Shown one piece after another: positions 62,198 to 64,000 of a stretch of DNA of 64,000 nt; position 1 is the stretch's first letter; the number at the start of each line of letters is the position of its first letter. Position numbers and translations under genes: made by a program. Below the pieces are notes generated by a model. It had not been told where the DNA came from. It saw nothing but the letters and a program-made list of their open reading frames with translations, and ran no database searches. This DNA comes from Ensifer sp. MPMI2T (GTDB taxonomy: Bacteria > Pseudomonadota > Alphaproteobacteria > Rhizobiales > Rhizobiaceae), in assembly GCF_004827385.1 (NCBI RefSeq), contig NZ_SRXN01000024.1:47200-111199 (forward strand). Reading direction: 5' to 3'.

Positions 62198-62599
62198 TCA
62201 GTTTCTCAGGTTCCTCGCATCGTAGCAGACAAAGGCAAGCTTGTTGCCGTCGGGATCGCGCACATAGGCCGCATAAAAACCCTCGCCATATTGCGGGCGA
62301 AAGCCAGGTTCGCCTTCGCTGTTGCCGCCATTCTCAAGCGCAATCCGAAAAAGGCGATCTATGACGTCTGCCGTTTCGACAAGAAACGAGGTCATTACGC
62401 CATTTCCGACAGTCGCCGCCTCGCCGTTGAAAGGATAGCCGGTGAAGAAGCGCGGAGCCCTGTCATCATCCTTGCGCCCCCAGGAGGCAACCTGCTCGTC
62501 GCAATAGCAGCGTTCCTGACGCATCAGGGCCATCAGCGGATCGTAAAATCGCACGGCTCGCTTCAGATCCCCCGTTCCGACCATCGTATATCCGATCAT
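62198..62599 (-). CDS. VOC-superfamily (glyoxalase/bleomycin-resistance-like) protein
   Basis: A 133-residue protein starting MIGYTMVGTGDLKRAVRFYD at 62599, the usual opening of a VOC domain, and ending YAAYVRDPDGNKLAFVCYD, the usual closing strand with a metal-ligand position. Such small proteins are lyases, dioxygenases or binding proteins; the substrate is unknown. The start follows AGAGGAAAACGG. It is downstream of the LysE gene on the same strand, 23 bp away. Confidence 0.87.
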   Translation of the reverse strand: MIGYTMVGTGDLKRAVRFYDPLMALMRQERCYCDEQVASWGRKDDDRAPRFFTGYPFNGEAATVGNGVMTSFLVETADVIDRLFRIALENGGNSEGEPGFRPQYGEGFYAAYVRDPDGNKLAFVCYDARNLRN

Positions 62600-62622
62600 C
62601 CGTTTTCCTCTTTGCACGCATG

Positions 62623-63258
62623 TCAGTTGGTGACGCGCCGATAGAATGCCAGCGAGCCGGCCAGCGCCAACAGCGCGCCACCGCATACACGGTCGAGCCA
62701 GATCGCTCCGGAGCGTTTCAGGAAGCGGACAGCTTGCGAGCCGAGCGGCGCATAGCCGAACATCACCGCGAAATCGATCGAAGCGAAGACGACGGCGAGA
62801 GCGGCGTATTGCGGCACCTGCGGTAGCGCCGGTTCGATGAACTGCGGCAGGAAGGCTGAGAAGAACAGATAGCCCTTGGGGTTGGTGACCGCGACAAGGA
62901 AACTCTTGAGGAAGATTGTGCGCGTCGTGGCGACGCCGCCCTGGTTCTCGCGGTCGGTGGCAATTTGCAGCGTGCCGTGGGAGCGCAGCAGCATGATGCC
63001 GAGGAAAGCGAGGTAGGCGGCACCCAGCCATTTGGCGACCGTGAACCAGAACTCGGACGCGGCCAAGAGCGCGCCGAGGCCGAGCGCCACCGCGCCGATC
63101 AGCACGAAATCCGACAGGACCGCGCCGATCATGCCTGCCGTCGCGCGTCTCACGCCATGACGGGAGCCATTGGTGAGAGCGAGAAGCACGGTTGGTCCGG
63201 GCGTCGCGATGCCGATGAAAGCGACAAGCGCAAATGCAAGAATGGTGACTTCGCTCAT
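62623..63258 (-). CDS. LysE/RhtB-family amino acid exporter
   Basis: A 211-residue membrane protein with six hydrophobic helices. The N-terminal FIGIATPGPTVLLALTNGSR (about 14-33) is the LysE/RhtB signature, and FLKSFLVAVTNPKGYLFFSA the second. It likely exports an amino acid or amine. ATG 63258 follows GGGAGGACACC. It is followed by the VOC gene in a probable operon. Confidence 0.9.
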   Translation of the reverse strand: MSEVTILAFALVAFIGIATPGPTVLLALTNGSRHGVRRATAGMIGAVLSDFVLIGAVALGLGALLAASEFWFTVAKWLGAAYLAFLGIMLLRSHGTLQIATDRENQGGVATTRTIFLKSFLVAVTNPKGYLFFSAFLPQFIEPALPQVPQYAALAVVFASIDFAVMFGYAPLGSQAVRFLKRSGAIWLDRVCGGALLALAGSLAFYRRVTN

Positions 63259-63530
63259 GGTGTCCTCCCTGCGGGCCTCAAGTCGTCTCACAGCTTTGAC
63301 GTGTGCGCAAGCCTCGGCGAGGTCGTGGCCGTCGTCGCCGAAGCGACACTCATTTGACAGCCTGTCCGCCTTCCCCTATGGAGGCGGCGGGCGAGGGCCC
63401 CAGCCGTCCGCGAGCTTGAAGCTTTGGTGAAGTCCCTCATTTTCGACACGGTCACGCCGAAACGGCATGCGAACCGATGGCAATGCGGGCACCCATCCTG
63501 AAAATGCATGCCGCAACAGGAGACCCTGTC

Positions 63531-63977
63531 ATGACGCATGGAAAACCGACGCTTCCCGCACTCGATGCGCTGAAGGACCAGGCAAGGCGCTTGCGGTCCC
63601 GGCTCACGTTGGAGGGCGAGGCGATCAGCCACTCCAAATCGCTGGAACTCGTCGCCGCCCAATACGGCTATCGCGACTGGAATACGCTTCACGCCGCCGC
63701 CGGCAACCGTCCTTCCTTCAATCCCTGGATGATCGGGTCGCGGGTTAAAGGCCATTATCTCGGCCAAGCCTTCGAGGCGGAAATCCTCCCGGTTCACGCG
63801 CTAAGTGCTGAGCCGGGGCGCTATCGCCTGACGTTCAAGTTCGATAAGCCGGTCGACGTCGTCACGTTCGAAAGCTTTTCGGCGTTTCGCCAGAGGGTGA
63901 CGGCCACGATCGACGAGACCGGACGGACGGTCGAAAAGACCTCGAACGGGCGGCCGCATCTGGAACTTGAGTGGTGA
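63531..63977 (+). CDS. Glyoxalase-superfamily-like conserved protein
   Basis: A 148-residue protein, start ATG 63531 behind AGGAGA (63518-63523). The N-terminal half DALKDQARRLRSRLTLEGEA followed by SKSLELVAAQYGYRDWNTLH is a helical stretch found in many rhizobial proteins labelled glyoxalase-superfamily; the C-terminal half is a beta-rich domain of about 75 residues (VKGHYLGQAFEAEILPVHAL onward). I do not know a function. An upstream in-frame ATG at 63477 gives 18 more residues with weaker support. Confidence 0.75.
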   Translation: MTHGKPTLPALDALKDQARRLRSRLTLEGEAISHSKSLELVAAQYGYRDWNTLHAAAGNRPSFNPWMIGSRVKGHYLGQAFEAEILPVHALSAEPGRYRLTFKFDKPVDVVTFESFSAFRQRVTATIDETGRTVEKTSNGRPHLELEW

Positions 63978-63978
63978 G

Positions 63979-64000
63979 GCTCGAACGCCCCTCCCCAACC
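63979..64000. repeat. Start of a GC-rich palindromic repeat (P5), cut by window edge
   Basis: CGCCCCTCCCCAACC at the right edge matches the beginning of the P1 arm at 27150 (CCCCTCCCCAACC). The rest lies outside the window. Confidence 0.5.

Overview
The window is GC-rich (low 60s percent by eye), densely coded chromosomal DNA from an alphaproteobacterium of the Rhizobiales, most probably a Sinorhizobium/Ensifer species. The reasons are gene content and order: an aerobic cobalamin cluster cobFGHIJ-cobK-cobLM, a pha (Mrp-type) cation antiporter operon with fused PhaAB, an emrR-emrAB efflux locus with paired operators, xylose genes, and an intergenic repeat of about 104 bp (RIME-like, from memory of S. 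meliloti literature) present in about ten full or partial copies. I see no prophage, insertion-sequence transposase, CRISPR array, rRNA or convincing tRNA.

Layout. 1-3.7 kb: 5' part of a branched-chain 2-oxoacid dehydrogenase E1 alpha gene, a DAO-type oxidase and an SDR dehydrogenase. 3.9-7.1 kb: a single-domain ModE-like regulator facing modABC, with a ModE-type palindrome in front of modA. 7.3-8.0 kb: uracil-DNA glycosylase. 8.2-15.4 kb: eight cobalamin genes with overlapping starts and stops; cobK is on the opposite strand. 15.4-21.4 kb: phaAB-C-D-E-F-G, K+(Na+)/H+ antiporter. 21.6-24.2 kb: a CHASE-PAS-GGDEF-EAL cyclic-di-GMP protein. 24.4-27.1 kb: ATP-dependent DNA ligase with its metallo-beta-lactamase-fold exonuclease. 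27.3-33.5 kb: nucleoside hydrolase, a secreted or anchored hypothetical protein, lysS, gltX and a TerC-family membrane protein. 33.8-38.7 kb: an AraC/GyrI-like regulator and emrR-emrAB. 38.9-47.6 kb: carbohydrate catabolism (LacI regulator, xylB, xylA, TIM-barrel sugar isomerase/epimerase, Gfo/Idh/MocA oxidoreductase, GH1 beta-glucosidase). 48.1-50.6 kb: metNIQ methionine importer. 50.8-58.6 kb: GFA-like enzyme, TrhO, a CHAD/CYTH pair, eda, YebE/TerB-like protein, a GNAT, a tiny membrane protein, and a NicO-type Ni/Co exporter with its DUF1007 partner. 58.7-64 kb: LysR regulator, ornithine/lysine decarboxylase behind a long leader (speF-type candidate), a GNAT, a VOC protein, a LysE exporter and a glyoxalase-superfamily-like protein.

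How genes work together: cobF-M carry out the ring-contraction and methylation middle of aerobic B12 synthesis; modABC plus ModE form a molybdate-responsive import unit; phaA-G form one multi-subunit antiporter; emrR probably represses emrAB through two palindromes; the LacI regulator probably controls xylB (and itself) through a palindrome at 38849-38872; the TIM-barrel, oxidoreductase and glucosidase genes look like a glycoside-processing unit of undetermined substrate.

The most unusual non-coding signal is the repeat population. One RIME-like copy is nested inside another palindromic repeat with an apparent TA duplication, which suggests a mobile MITE-like origin. Copies supply or overlap the stop codons of modC and of the DNA ligase and abut the ribosome-binding site of the AraC-type gene. 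A second hairpin family keeps its loop while its stem sequence changes in a compensatory manner.
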